In this document: positions 57,091 through 64,000 of the stretch, one piece after another | How positions within the stretch are numbered: position 1 is the first letter of the stretch | How the letters are laid out: the number at the start of each line of letters is the position of its first letter | Assembly (NCBI RefSeq): GCF_040812395.1 | Contig: NZ_JBFNXH010000001.1 | Location: forward strand, 434,001 to 498,000 | Reading direction: 5' to 3' | DNA length: 64,000 bases | Source of the DNA: Paenibacillus_E sp040812395 | Lineage (GTDB): Bacteria > Bacillota > Bacilli > Paenibacillales > NBRC-103111 | Program-made: the position numbers and the translations under genes | Notes under the pieces: generated by a model | Databases searched by the model: none | What the model saw: only the letters and a program-made list of their open reading frames with translations | What the model was told of the DNA's origin: nothing

Positions 57091-58980
57091 TTAAGTACCG
57101 ACTCCTTTATGCACCATAGGTTCAGACTCTTCCTCGTCAAGAAACGAATTCGCTTGCAAATTGTACATCTCGGCATAAACACCATTCCGGACCATCAATT
57201 CACGATGTGTCCCTGCTTCAATCATGCGGCCTTCTTCCATCACAATAATTTGGTCTGCGAACCGGGCTGAGGCATAACGATGCGTAATGAAAACACCAAT
57301 TCTGTCTTTCATCAGTTGACGGAACAACGCAAACAAATCCCGCTCCGCCATCGGATCTAGAAATGAACTCGGCTCATCGAACAGATATACATCCGCATTT
57401 CGCATGAACGCACGCGCAATCGCTATTCGCTGCCATTGCCCGCCCGACAACTGATAGCCGCCCTCCATCCATTTGCCTAATTGCGTATCCAAACTTTGCG
57501 GCAGTGATTGAATAAGATCTTGTATGCCGGCATAGGAACTGGCCTCGTAAATTTTCTTATCGTTATTTAAATCATCTATAGACCCGAAACCTATATTTTG
57601 CCGAACAGGCATCTCATATTGAACAAAATCCTGGAAGACGATTCCGATTTTTTGCTGCACTTCATTTAAATTAAAGCTTTGGATGTTGCGTTCGTTAATC
57701 TTGATGGTCCCTTCATAATCGCCATATAGCTGCATGAGTAATTTGATCAGCGTCGATTTACCAGAACCATTTCTGCCTACAATAGCAGTCGTTTTACCCC
57801 GTTGAAGCGTCAAGGAAATTTGATCGATAACTCTCTTGTCTTTGTCCGGATAGCTGAATGAAACATTTTCAAACGAAATCTGCTCGATTCGAAAATCGCA
57901 GTTTGCTGATGAAACAGGTCTCGTGTGAGACTCCATTTGGCGAAATGAAGGATCCGAAGAACGAATTCGCAAAAACAGCAGTAACTGTTCGATATACAGG
58001 TTGTTCTGAGAAAACTGCAAAATTAACTGTACAACACTCTGCGATTGGCTTTGCACTAATGTAATGGCTTGAATATAGGCGAATAGACTGCCGATCAGCA
58101 GCACTTGCAAATAAGCATCCCTAAGAGCCAGACTGATAATTCCGAATAACACGGCCAATTCCAGCATGTCGAAAATGAAAGTGACACGTAATCTTTTCTT
58201 CATTAATTGCTTGTCTTTTTCAAAAAAAACTTGAATGATAGAACGGTACCGGTGAAGCAAATAGGAGCCTAATTGAAACATCTTCACTTCTTTGAAAGCC
58301 TGATTGTTGGACAAAATATAAGTAATGTACCAAGACTCTCTATATTGCGGCGTTCTCTCCAGGTACATTTGAAACTGTTCGCGATTTAATTTCAATACAA
58401 AGTAAAAAGAAGCACATGAAACGAATAGCAGTGCGAATACTACCCACCACTCCCAGAATATGAGCATGACGGCCGATGCGACCATCGTAATGACTCCCGA
58501 ACAAATCGACATCATCTGAGAAAACATTTGATAAGGCCGGTAATTAGCCTCCTGCTGTGCACGATTAAGCTGGTCTTGAATTTGCGAATTTTCAAAATCG
58601 GCCAGGCCAAGTTGAGTGGACTTTTCGCAAATCATTCCATTAATTTCATTAGTCAACAGGTTCTGAAATAAACTCTCTACATAAGTCTGGATTGAAGTTA
58701 TTATATTTTTCACAACATAAACGAAAATAAAAATGGCTAGTTGGATAATGGCCCATTGGAAACCTTTTTCCCAAGAGATAGCAATGCTATTCAGCAAATT
58801 TTTCGTTGCCAACAGCACCGCTATTGGCATAAATCCTTGAATGGCATAAAGTATAGCAATTATACTTAAGTACTTTTTATTCATGCGGAAGAGCAAGCTC
58901 AAGAATTGAAAGCCATGCTTGAAGGACATCTTGATGGATGACAAACCAGGGGCATTCGCGTCGTGCTGCCCGGTCATCAT
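57091..58980 (-). CDS. lanT: LanT ABC exporter for lanthipeptide
   Basis: 629 residues. Six membrane helices (about 40-330) and an ABC domain with Walker A IVGRNGSGKSTLIKLL, Q-loop, signature LSGGQWQRIAIARAF and Walker B VYLFDEPSSFLDP. It lacks an N-terminal C39 peptidase, as in class I NisT-type exporters, so the leader must be removed by another protease. It overlaps lanB by four bases (ATGA). Confidence 0.93.
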   Translation of the reverse strand: MMTGQHDANAPGLSSIKMSFKHGFQFLSLLFRMNKKYLSIIAILYAIQGFMPIAVLLATKNLLNSIAISWEKGFQWAIIQLAIFIFVYVVKNIITSIQTYVESLFQNLLTNEINGMICEKSTQLGLADFENSQIQDQLNRAQQEANYRPYQMFSQMMSICSGVITMVASAVMLIFWEWWVVFALLFVSCASFYFVLKLNREQFQMYLERTPQYRESWYITYILSNNQAFKEVKMFQLGSYLLHRYRSIIQVFFEKDKQLMKKRLRVTFIFDMLELAVLFGIISLALRDAYLQVLLIGSLFAYIQAITLVQSQSQSVVQLILQFSQNNLYIEQLLLFLRIRSSDPSFRQMESHTRPVSSANCDFRIEQISFENVSFSYPDKDKRVIDQISLTLQRGKTTAIVGRNGSGKSTLIKLLMQLYGDYEGTIKINERNIQSFNLNEVQQKIGIVFQDFVQYEMPVRQNIGFGSIDDLNNDKKIYEASSYAGIQDLIQSLPQSLDTQLGKWMEGGYQLSGGQWQRIAIARAFMRNADVYLFDEPSSFLDPMAERDLFALFRQLMKDRIGVFITHRYASARFADQIIVMEEGRMIEAGTHRELMVRNGVYAEMYNLQANSFLDEEESEPMVHKGVGT

Positions 58981-61900
58981 CGTTTCCTCCGGTATTGAAT
59001 CCAGCTATCGAACGAGTGTCGAGCGAGAATCATCACTTTACGTTCTTTCTCCTGATTAATGCCTAGCAGGCGGTTTAGATGCATATGTATGGTGCTGAAC
59101 AAAATGTCTTCTTTTGTATTCGTTAAGTGTCCTTCTGCCTCTAGACGAGTTACTTCCGATGCATACTGCCTAACGGCATTTTCACGATGCTGCAAAATCT
59201 GATAAATCGTTAAAGCTTCTGGCGAGGAGGATTCCAGTTGCAGTTGCTCTGGATCAAGCAATATTAAAAACATCCGCCTCTGTTCGCGGAATTCATCCAA
59301 ATAATCTTTTGCCCCAAAATTTTTATTCAATAGGGCATTGATCTCTGCCTCATTTAATCCAAACTGACGCATCAGTGCCAACACACTCATGACCGCTATA
59401 GTTTCCAGACTGAGCGATAGTTGAGTAAACCGAACGATACGAATCAAGTGGGCGGTTACATCGCTATCATAAGTGAACATCTGCTCAGCTAATATCATCA
59501 GTGAAGGACCGCCATAACGTTCAATCTCTGGTTCATAGGTATCCAGCACAACTTTAGAAACGAATCCGTCCTTGTACAATGTGTTTAACCACTCATGAAA
59601 CCTAGGTAAAAAAGTGGCTTGAGCCTCCTCTGAATCCATGTGGAACCTTATGCGCAAATGTTTGTTGGGATCGGCATAACGAATAAAATACACCTTATCA
59701 ACAAGCTCCAATTGCCGGCAACTTTGACAAAAATCGATCCAACTGCGGCCGATGAATTCATCTTGTCTGCTATCCAAACCGTAGAGTTTGCCATATAACC
59801 ATGTGCTGCCTGGCAAATGTATGCGCTCTGTCGCACGAATAGCCGGAAGATCGGCAGATTTATTTCGTTGTAGTTGGACAGCCTTATCTTCTTCTCTGAC
59901 GGACCTTTTTACCAAGGGAAACACGAACTCAGCTAACAGTTGTCCATCTCTACGATGAACGGGCGATTGCTCAAAGCCCCCAAAATGCTCAATTAGTGTG
60001 ATTTCGCCAAATGTTCTTAAATCTTTGCACAACACTTCGATATGAAAAGGATTGTCCAAGTCGAGCAGGATCCGATTATCAAATTGGATCAGGTATACAT
60101 ATCGTGGAACGTCCCACTCTTTACGAAATTGCTGCACATACTGCTCTTTTATTTGCTCATTGTCCGAATCCGGAGATTCGTCTTTCACTTTCCAAGTTGC
60201 CGGCGTCAGCACGATGTTCTCATAGCGAATTCTCGGTATGAAGGGCGACTGTGCCATCGGCCCCCAATCCAATAACCCCCATTGATGATAACGATGTTGG
60301 CTGATTTCTCTTAAAAAACGATATACATTGGGTGTCCGTTGAATATTGAGCATATGTCCGGCCGTTGGAATAATCTCGGCGTCATGCTTACTGGACTTTA
60401 TATAAAAGTGGTTATTGGCTACACCTACGACTAGATCAGATACATTGATCGTACGCTCTTTCGATAATTTGACATTCGTGCCAACACCTATTTCATATTC
60501 ACGATAATTTTCGGTTAATATTACGTTCGTCGCTCTTCCCGCGCTGGGCAAATAAGAAATTTCTGCAAATATTTTATCCGGTTCCTGGCGTTGTTCTTCC
60601 GACTGGATCACGGGGAACATCATCTTCGACGATTCGTCCATCAAGTCAATAAAACGCCCGAACGTTTTCCCTGCCCCATCCGATCCTGGATTGGGTCCCA
60701 AAATGAGCGTATAGCCGCCTTCATCTACGGTCTCGGATGCGTCTGTTACTAGTGAGAAATACAATTCCATAGAAGGCATAGCGAGGGAATCGTTCGATGT
60801 ACCGCTTTCAACATCTGCAAGCTGTTGTATCCTTTCATTCGTTAATGCAATTTCCGTGTCACCCTTATGCAAGGCAGATACTAGCCATTGGAGCAATAGA
60901 GATTCACGTTTTGTGCTAAATGGAGGAAGAGGTCTTTTAATCTCTCTGGAACTAGGCGGATTTAGATAAGAGGCCGGCGCCCCCATTCCTAGCTCCTCAT
61001 CCAACAGTTCTAACAATGGAATTTCTCTATATTGACCGTATTTTTCCATAAATTCATTCATATATTCTTCTAAGTGCCTATGACTATGCTTGCCTGCGGA
61101 CAATCTCCAAATTAGATCAGCCGCCCGTTCGACGTCTTGACGGACACGACTTGGCAATGTGATTGAATCCGTGTTTAAAGATAAATCAATTTGCAAAGGA
61201 GATTTGACGTCCGCCAATTCCTTCATCGAGTTCTGTAGTTGCGTTAAATGAGCTTCTCCAACACCAAGAGGAAGCGAGTCGTAGAAGCGAATCTCCTTAT
61301 CAATTCGTTTCAACGATGCTTGAAGTTCATCCAGACCCTCAACTGCATCCAGAACCGACAAAACATGAGAAAATGGATCTGTTGAGGTCGTAGATGGACG
61401 CAGCTCGGAAATCAGAAATTCCTGCTGGAACAGCTGCCACACGTAGGCACGAATCGTATCTAATTCTGCTCCTTCGTATCGAAGTTTAATTCGATCAATC
61501 AGATCCGAAACGCGAATAGGAACAGCGCTTTCCTCCATGACCCGATCGTAAACTTCCGAGGCGCGAACAGAAACACTATCGTTTTCTCCTACCCCCAGTT
61601 TCCCATATCTGGCCGCATATGGAATCTTAGCACGATCCCCCTGGCGATAACTAAGCGGGTTGCGCTGCACGAGCAATTGGAAAACTACATCTTCTCTACT
61701 TTCCGCCATCTCGATAATCTTAAGCAACCATTCCATATCCGGCCTGGAACGCTTCTGAAAAGATCCGGCTTCTTTAACCAAAAGATTGTTATGCTCATCG
61801 AAACGCCCAAAAGCTACACCTGAAAATAATCCAAACGGCGTTGAACGTGTCATCATTCGTAAGAGATACCGCATAAATCCTTTAACTGCCTGGCTTTGCT

Positions 61901-62180
61901 TCCGAGGATTTTGATCGTTAGCCAGATTTGGCAGAGATTCCAGCAAAGATGGACTGGACACCGCAATAGCTTCCCGGATTACCGGATCATGCGAGAGGTC
62001 TATCAGATTGTTCAAAGTCTCTTTCCTAAGAGATTCTTGTCCGGTCCATTGTGCCGGGAAGTATTTGGTGTAGTCGTTTAAAGAAAGCAAAGGAGCTCTG
62101 AGCATAAAAAAATCCAGCGTCCGAAAAAGAACGTTGGGTTCTATCCCTATTTTTTCTGGCGCATCAATTACTGGGCTCAT
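58977..62180 (-). CDS. lanB: LanB lanthipeptide dehydratase
   Basis: 1,067 residues: an N-terminal glutamylation domain (FMLRAPLLSLNDYTKYFPAQ start, RYLLRMMTRSTPFGLFSG near 95) and a C-terminal SpaB_C elimination domain (from about residue 780, GSTWLYGKLYGLDSRQDEF, FIRYADPNKHLRIRFH). Using glutamyl-tRNA it dehydrates Ser and Thr in the precursor peptides. Full length compared with NisB (about 990). Confidence 0.93.
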   Translation of the reverse strand: MSPVIDAPEKIGIEPNVLFRTLDFFMLRAPLLSLNDYTKYFPAQWTGQESLRKETLNNLIDLSHDPVIREAIAVSSPSLLESLPNLANDQNPRKQSQAVKGFMRYLLRMMTRSTPFGLFSGVAFGRFDEHNNLLVKEAGSFQKRSRPDMEWLLKIIEMAESREDVVFQLLVQRNPLSYRQGDRAKIPYAARYGKLGVGENDSVSVRASEVYDRVMEESAVPIRVSDLIDRIKLRYEGAELDTIRAYVWQLFQQEFLISELRPSTTSTDPFSHVLSVLDAVEGLDELQASLKRIDKEIRFYDSLPLGVGEAHLTQLQNSMKELADVKSPLQIDLSLNTDSITLPSRVRQDVERAADLIWRLSAGKHSHRHLEEYMNEFMEKYGQYREIPLLELLDEELGMGAPASYLNPPSSREIKRPLPPFSTKRESLLLQWLVSALHKGDTEIALTNERIQQLADVESGTSNDSLAMPSMELYFSLVTDASETVDEGGYTLILGPNPGSDGAGKTFGRFIDLMDESSKMMFPVIQSEEQRQEPDKIFAEISYLPSAGRATNVILTENYREYEIGVGTNVKLSKERTINVSDLVVGVANNHFYIKSSKHDAEIIPTAGHMLNIQRTPNVYRFLREISQHRYHQWGLLDWGPMAQSPFIPRIRYENIVLTPATWKVKDESPDSDNEQIKEQYVQQFRKEWDVPRYVYLIQFDNRILLDLDNPFHIEVLCKDLRTFGEITLIEHFGGFEQSPVHRRDGQLLAEFVFPLVKRSVREEDKAVQLQRNKSADLPAIRATERIHLPGSTWLYGKLYGLDSRQDEFIGRSWIDFCQSCRQLELVDKVYFIRYADPNKHLRIRFHMDSEEAQATFLPRFHEWLNTLYKDGFVSKVVLDTYEPEIERYGGPSLMILAEQMFTYDSDVTAHLIRIVRFTQLSLSLETIAVMSVLALMRQFGLNEAEINALLNKNFGAKDYLDEFREQRRMFLILLDPEQLQLESSSPEALTIYQILQHRENAVRQYASEVTRLEAEGHLTNTKEDILFSTIHMHLNRLLGINQEKERKVMILARHSFDSWIQYRRKR

Positions 62181-62272
62181 TCATTTCCTCCTACAATGTG
62201 AATGAGTGCTAGCCAATCTTTCGACTGGCTAGCACCTTCATGTTTGTTCAGAACAATGCTATCGTTGCAGGA

Positions 62273-62413
62273 TTAACAATTAAACCATGTCCATGGGTGA
62301 TTGCTGGGATTGCAAAAAACGCATGTATTGGTACAGCCTGTTGTTGGGAAACTTGCTAATACGATACCACTCGTTTTGTTAACTTGAACGTCCAAATCAA
62401 ATTCATTGACCAT
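62273..62413 (-). CDS. lanA: Lanthipeptide precursor LanA2 (46 aa)
   Basis: The class I leader has the FDLD box at residues 5-8 and DVQVNKTSG. The core region ends with Cys27, Cys31, Cys34 and Cys46 and has seven Ser/Thr after residue 16 (SFPTTGCTNTCVFC segment), with a Trp-rich tail WTWFNC. AGGAGG precedes the ATG. Leader cleavage site is uncertain. Up to four rings are possible. It is the gene closest to lanB. Confidence 0.85.
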   Translation of the reverse strand: MVNEFDLDVQVNKTSGIVLASFPTTGCTNTCVFCNPSNHPWTWFNC

Positions 62414-62517
62414 TATATTTTCCTCCTATTTAAATAGCGATATTATCAAAATAAGGATATGCATATAAAACGATTGCATCTTTAATCGAGCATCTATTGA
62501 TTGATCAGATGACTCAA

Positions 62518-62688
62518 TTAAGCACACCCACACCAAGTAGCTTTATTGGTTACACAGCCAATTGTAAGTTGGCATCCGCAAGTCGCATTACAGCTAATAG
62601 AGCAGAAACAAGAATTTGTCCAAAAATCCGCTTGTGATGCTCCACTCGTCTTTTTAACCTGAACATCCAGATCAAATTGATTTGCCAT
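62518..62688 (-). CDS. lanA: Lanthipeptide precursor LanA1 (56 aa)
   Basis: FDLD at residues 5-8, leader VQVKKTSGASQAD, close in style to nisin/paenicidin leaders. The core after about residue 20 has eight Cys (27, 29, 33, 37, 39, 45, 53, 55) and eight Ser/Thr (24, 26, 30, 32, 36, 42, 47, 51), an equal count that could form up to eight thioether rings. AGGAGG precedes the ATG. First gene of the operon. The core is not one I recognise. Confidence 0.88.
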   Translation of the reverse strand: MANQFDLDVQVKKTSGASQADFWTNSCFCSISCNATCGCQLTIGCVTNKATWCGCA

Positions 62689-62724
62689 TTAATATTCCTC
62701 CTAAGGGATCTATTATTTGTAACC

Positions 62725-62789
62725 TATATATTTGAACGCCGGCCGGCAGACAAATAGAGCAGTTGCATACAGATCTACAGTATCTGTAT
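62725..62789 (-). promoter_or_regulatory. lan operon promoter with upstream dyad
   Basis: Minus sense: TTGTCT (62748-62753), 17-bp spacer, TATATA (62725-62730). A perfect 8-bp dyad, ATACAGAT-N7-ATCTGTAT, at 62767-62789 lies just upstream of the -35, the place for an activator. The adjacent LuxR-type response regulator is the natural candidate. Confidence 0.7.
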
Positions 62790-62888
62790 CTTAAGTAAAA
62801 TATATTTCAAAAACATAGAAATGGTAAGCCTGTCTTTCTGTTGGTAGTTTCTAAAAAAAACACCTCTGTGTGAGATGAGTATAAAGAA

Positions 62889-62917
62889 AAAACCCCTGAT
62901 CTTCACACAGGGGTTTT
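62889..62917 (-). terminator. Response regulator terminator
   Basis: AACCCCTG and CAGGGGTT stem with T run in minus sense, between the response regulator and the lan promoter. Confidence 0.85.
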
Positions 62918-62928
62918 CACTCTACTTC

Positions 62929-63600
62929 CTATAAAACTTGGAGGAATTCCTCTAAAACTCCCAATTTCTTTGCAGCTCTAGCTGCTTCCTTCCGATTCTT
63001 CGTCTGCAGTTTTTTATTAATGCCAACAATGTAATTCTCAATCGTATGAATCTCTATGCCAAGATACTCCTGGATATCTGTCGTTTTCTTTCCTTGAAAT
63101 ACAAGTGCAAGGATTCGCTTTTCTTGATTTGTTAACATTTTGCTGAACATATTTCTACGCATGCTACAAAACTCGCTTCTAATTACCGCGGCTGACGAGG
63201 GATGAATAGAGGACTTATTCAAATATGCCTCTCTTATGGCTTTGAGAATCTCCTTACTCTCGGATGATTTCACAATATAATTAATGGCGCCTTGCAAAAA
63301 ACAATCCCAAACAACCTTTCCGTCATTCATTGCACCTATCATAATAATTTTTGCATTGGGTTGGACTTCATGAATGTTTTGAATTAAGCTTATGCCACAT
63401 GACTTATTTCGCAGGACTACATCCAGCAATACGATATCAACTTCTAAGTGTTTAAGTACCGGGAGCGCATCGCACTTATGGTTAACAGTTCCAATAATGA
63501 CAATATCTTCCGCCTCATCGATCAGCCACCGAATACCTTTAATCCAGTCCGGATCGTCCTCGATTAAAAAAACTTTAATCTTGTTAGTTATATCCGACAC
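62929..63600 (-). CDS. NarL/LuxR-family response regulator
   Basis: 223 residues: a receiver domain (KVFLIEDDPDW acidic pocket, phospho-acceptor Asp60 in DIVLLDVVL, a Lys near 111 in YIVKSSES) and a C-terminal LuxR HTH (LTNQEKRILALVFQGKKT, EYLGIEIHTIENYIVGI). It likely controls the lan promoter dyad just downstream. Its partner kinase, if any, lies right of the window. Confidence 0.85.
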   Translation of the reverse strand: MSDITNKIKVFLIEDDPDWIKGIRWLIDEAEDIVIIGTVNHKCDALPVLKHLEVDIVLLDVVLRNKSCGISLIQNIHEVQPNAKIIMIGAMNDGKVVWDCFLQGAINYIVKSSESKEILKAIREAYLNKSSIHPSSAAVIRSEFCSMRRNMFSKMLTNQEKRILALVFQGKKTTDIQEYLGIEIHTIENYIVGINKKLQTKNRKEAARAAKKLGVLEEFLQVL

Positions 63601-63640
63601 CTCTCTCCATGAGAAATCAAAGTATCTTTGCTGCTCCTAT

Positions 63641-64000
63641 CTATACCTTATTTTTGTGGGTGAACGTACAAAATAGCACATAAATAATTTCTACCATCAA
63701 CACTGTCGTCCAAATCCCGCTTGCTGTATTCATGATTCGATTGGATGAGAATAGTTGTTCGATCCGCACGAATTGCTCAACCAAGGTCAATCCTTCACTG
63801 AATATGTGTTTGTTGAGAACTCCTATATAGATCATTGCCGCTGCGTGAAGCGCGAGATATAAGATCAAATGTTTAAAAAAGCCTACGATGCCAGCCCTCG
63901 TATTCCAAACTCGCGGGGTGTTTGTGCTTCCCGCCGCTTCCGGAAGCGGTTCCCCCTTCCAAGCCCTTACTTTCTTCATCATATACTGATCCAATTTCCG
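63641..64000 (-). CDS. Two-span membrane protein, N-terminus uncertain at window edge
   Basis: The frame runs off or starts at the right edge (TTG 63994 or ATG 63982). At least 117 residues with two hydrophobic helices (about 42-60 and 95-113) and a basic N-terminus. It is 40 bases upstream of the response regulator on the same strand, so it could be a sensor fragment, immunity or transport accessory protein. No family recognised. Confidence 0.5.
   Translation of the reverse strand, partial: RKLDQYMMKKVRAWKGEPLPEAAGSTNTPRVWNTRAGIVGFFKHLILYLALHAAAMIYIGVLNKHIFSEGLTLVEQFVRIEQLFSSNRIMNTASGIWTTVLMVEIIYVLFCTFTHKNKV

Overview
The window joins the early and regulatory half of a large temperate phage (about 1-42,890) to an ordinary low-GC Gram-positive chromosome (about 42,900-64,000). 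The host looks like Paenibacillus or a close relative. That is inferred from an SLH-PrcB surface protein, a DUF1906 protein, a YjcG-type RNA ligase family protein, a class I lanthipeptide cluster with an FDLD-type leader, strong AGGAGG ribosome sites and sigma-A promoters. No 16S rRNA gene or other decisive marker is present. The prophage ends at the 3' end of a tRNA-Val(GAC) gene next to a tyrosine integrase. Its other end, with the structural genes, lies left of position 1.

Prophage layout. Most genes are on the minus strand in tightly overlapping operons. From right to left: integrase (41.7-42.8 kb); a DUF3102 protein and a likely origin region (39.5-41.6 kb); a run of small early genes (36.4-39.4 kb); a plus-strand pair under the immunity operator, one of them resembling the C-terminus of Cas8c (35.6-36.4 kb); replication genes for helicase loader, DnaB-type helicase and TOPRIM primase (30.2-34.1 kb); an agr-like peptide-signalling module (28.4-30.2 kb); a sigma-like factor (27.2-27.8 kb); a probable ssDNA-binding protein (25.2-26.0 kb); a family A DNA polymerase cut in two by an HNH endonuclease gene (18.5-21.9 kb); a RecB-like nuclease, RuvC-like resolvase and nucleotide metabolism genes nrdI/E/F, dut, thyX and a dNMP kinase (8.2-17.9 kb); a DNA cytosine methyltransferase carrying an intein and a frameshifting duplication (5.0-7.6 kb); the repressor/immunity region (3.8-4.1 kb); micro-genes (2.6-3.8 kb); and a terminase-small-subunit-like protein (0.7-1.1 kb).

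Two regulatory codes can be read directly. (1) A 30-bp bipartite motif, GTGTGCGAAA-N11-GTACATNAN in minus-strand sense, occurs six times with invariant spacing, always just upstream of minus-strand phage genes including the sigma-like gene itself. It is probably a phage-specific promoter class. (2) A 14-bp dyad close to ATGCGATAACGCAT occurs twice in the divergent immunity promoters and twice at the promoter at 35.5 kb, linking the repressor to the Cas8c-like pair.

The best candidate for an undescribed system is the agr-like module. It has an AgrB protease with correctly spaced His and Cys, an AgrD-like peptide with an agr-type tail but no cysteine, a six-helix membrane protein with no kinase domain, and a LytTR DNA-binding protein with no receiver domain, all in one operon behind the primase. 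It has the parts to make a signal and bind DNA, but no visible phosphorelay.

Chromosome side. After tRNA-Val come a DUF1304 membrane protein, an alpha/beta hydrolase, an SLH-PrcB protein, a secreted protein with an HFCIHF motif, a DUF1906 protein, tRNA-Ile2 and tRNA-fMet, a YjcG-like protein, a three-gene RND efflux operon, and a class I lanthipeptide operon: two precursors, LanB, LanT and LanC, with a response regulator and a partial membrane protein upstream. No LanP protease or dedicated immunity gene is visible in the window.
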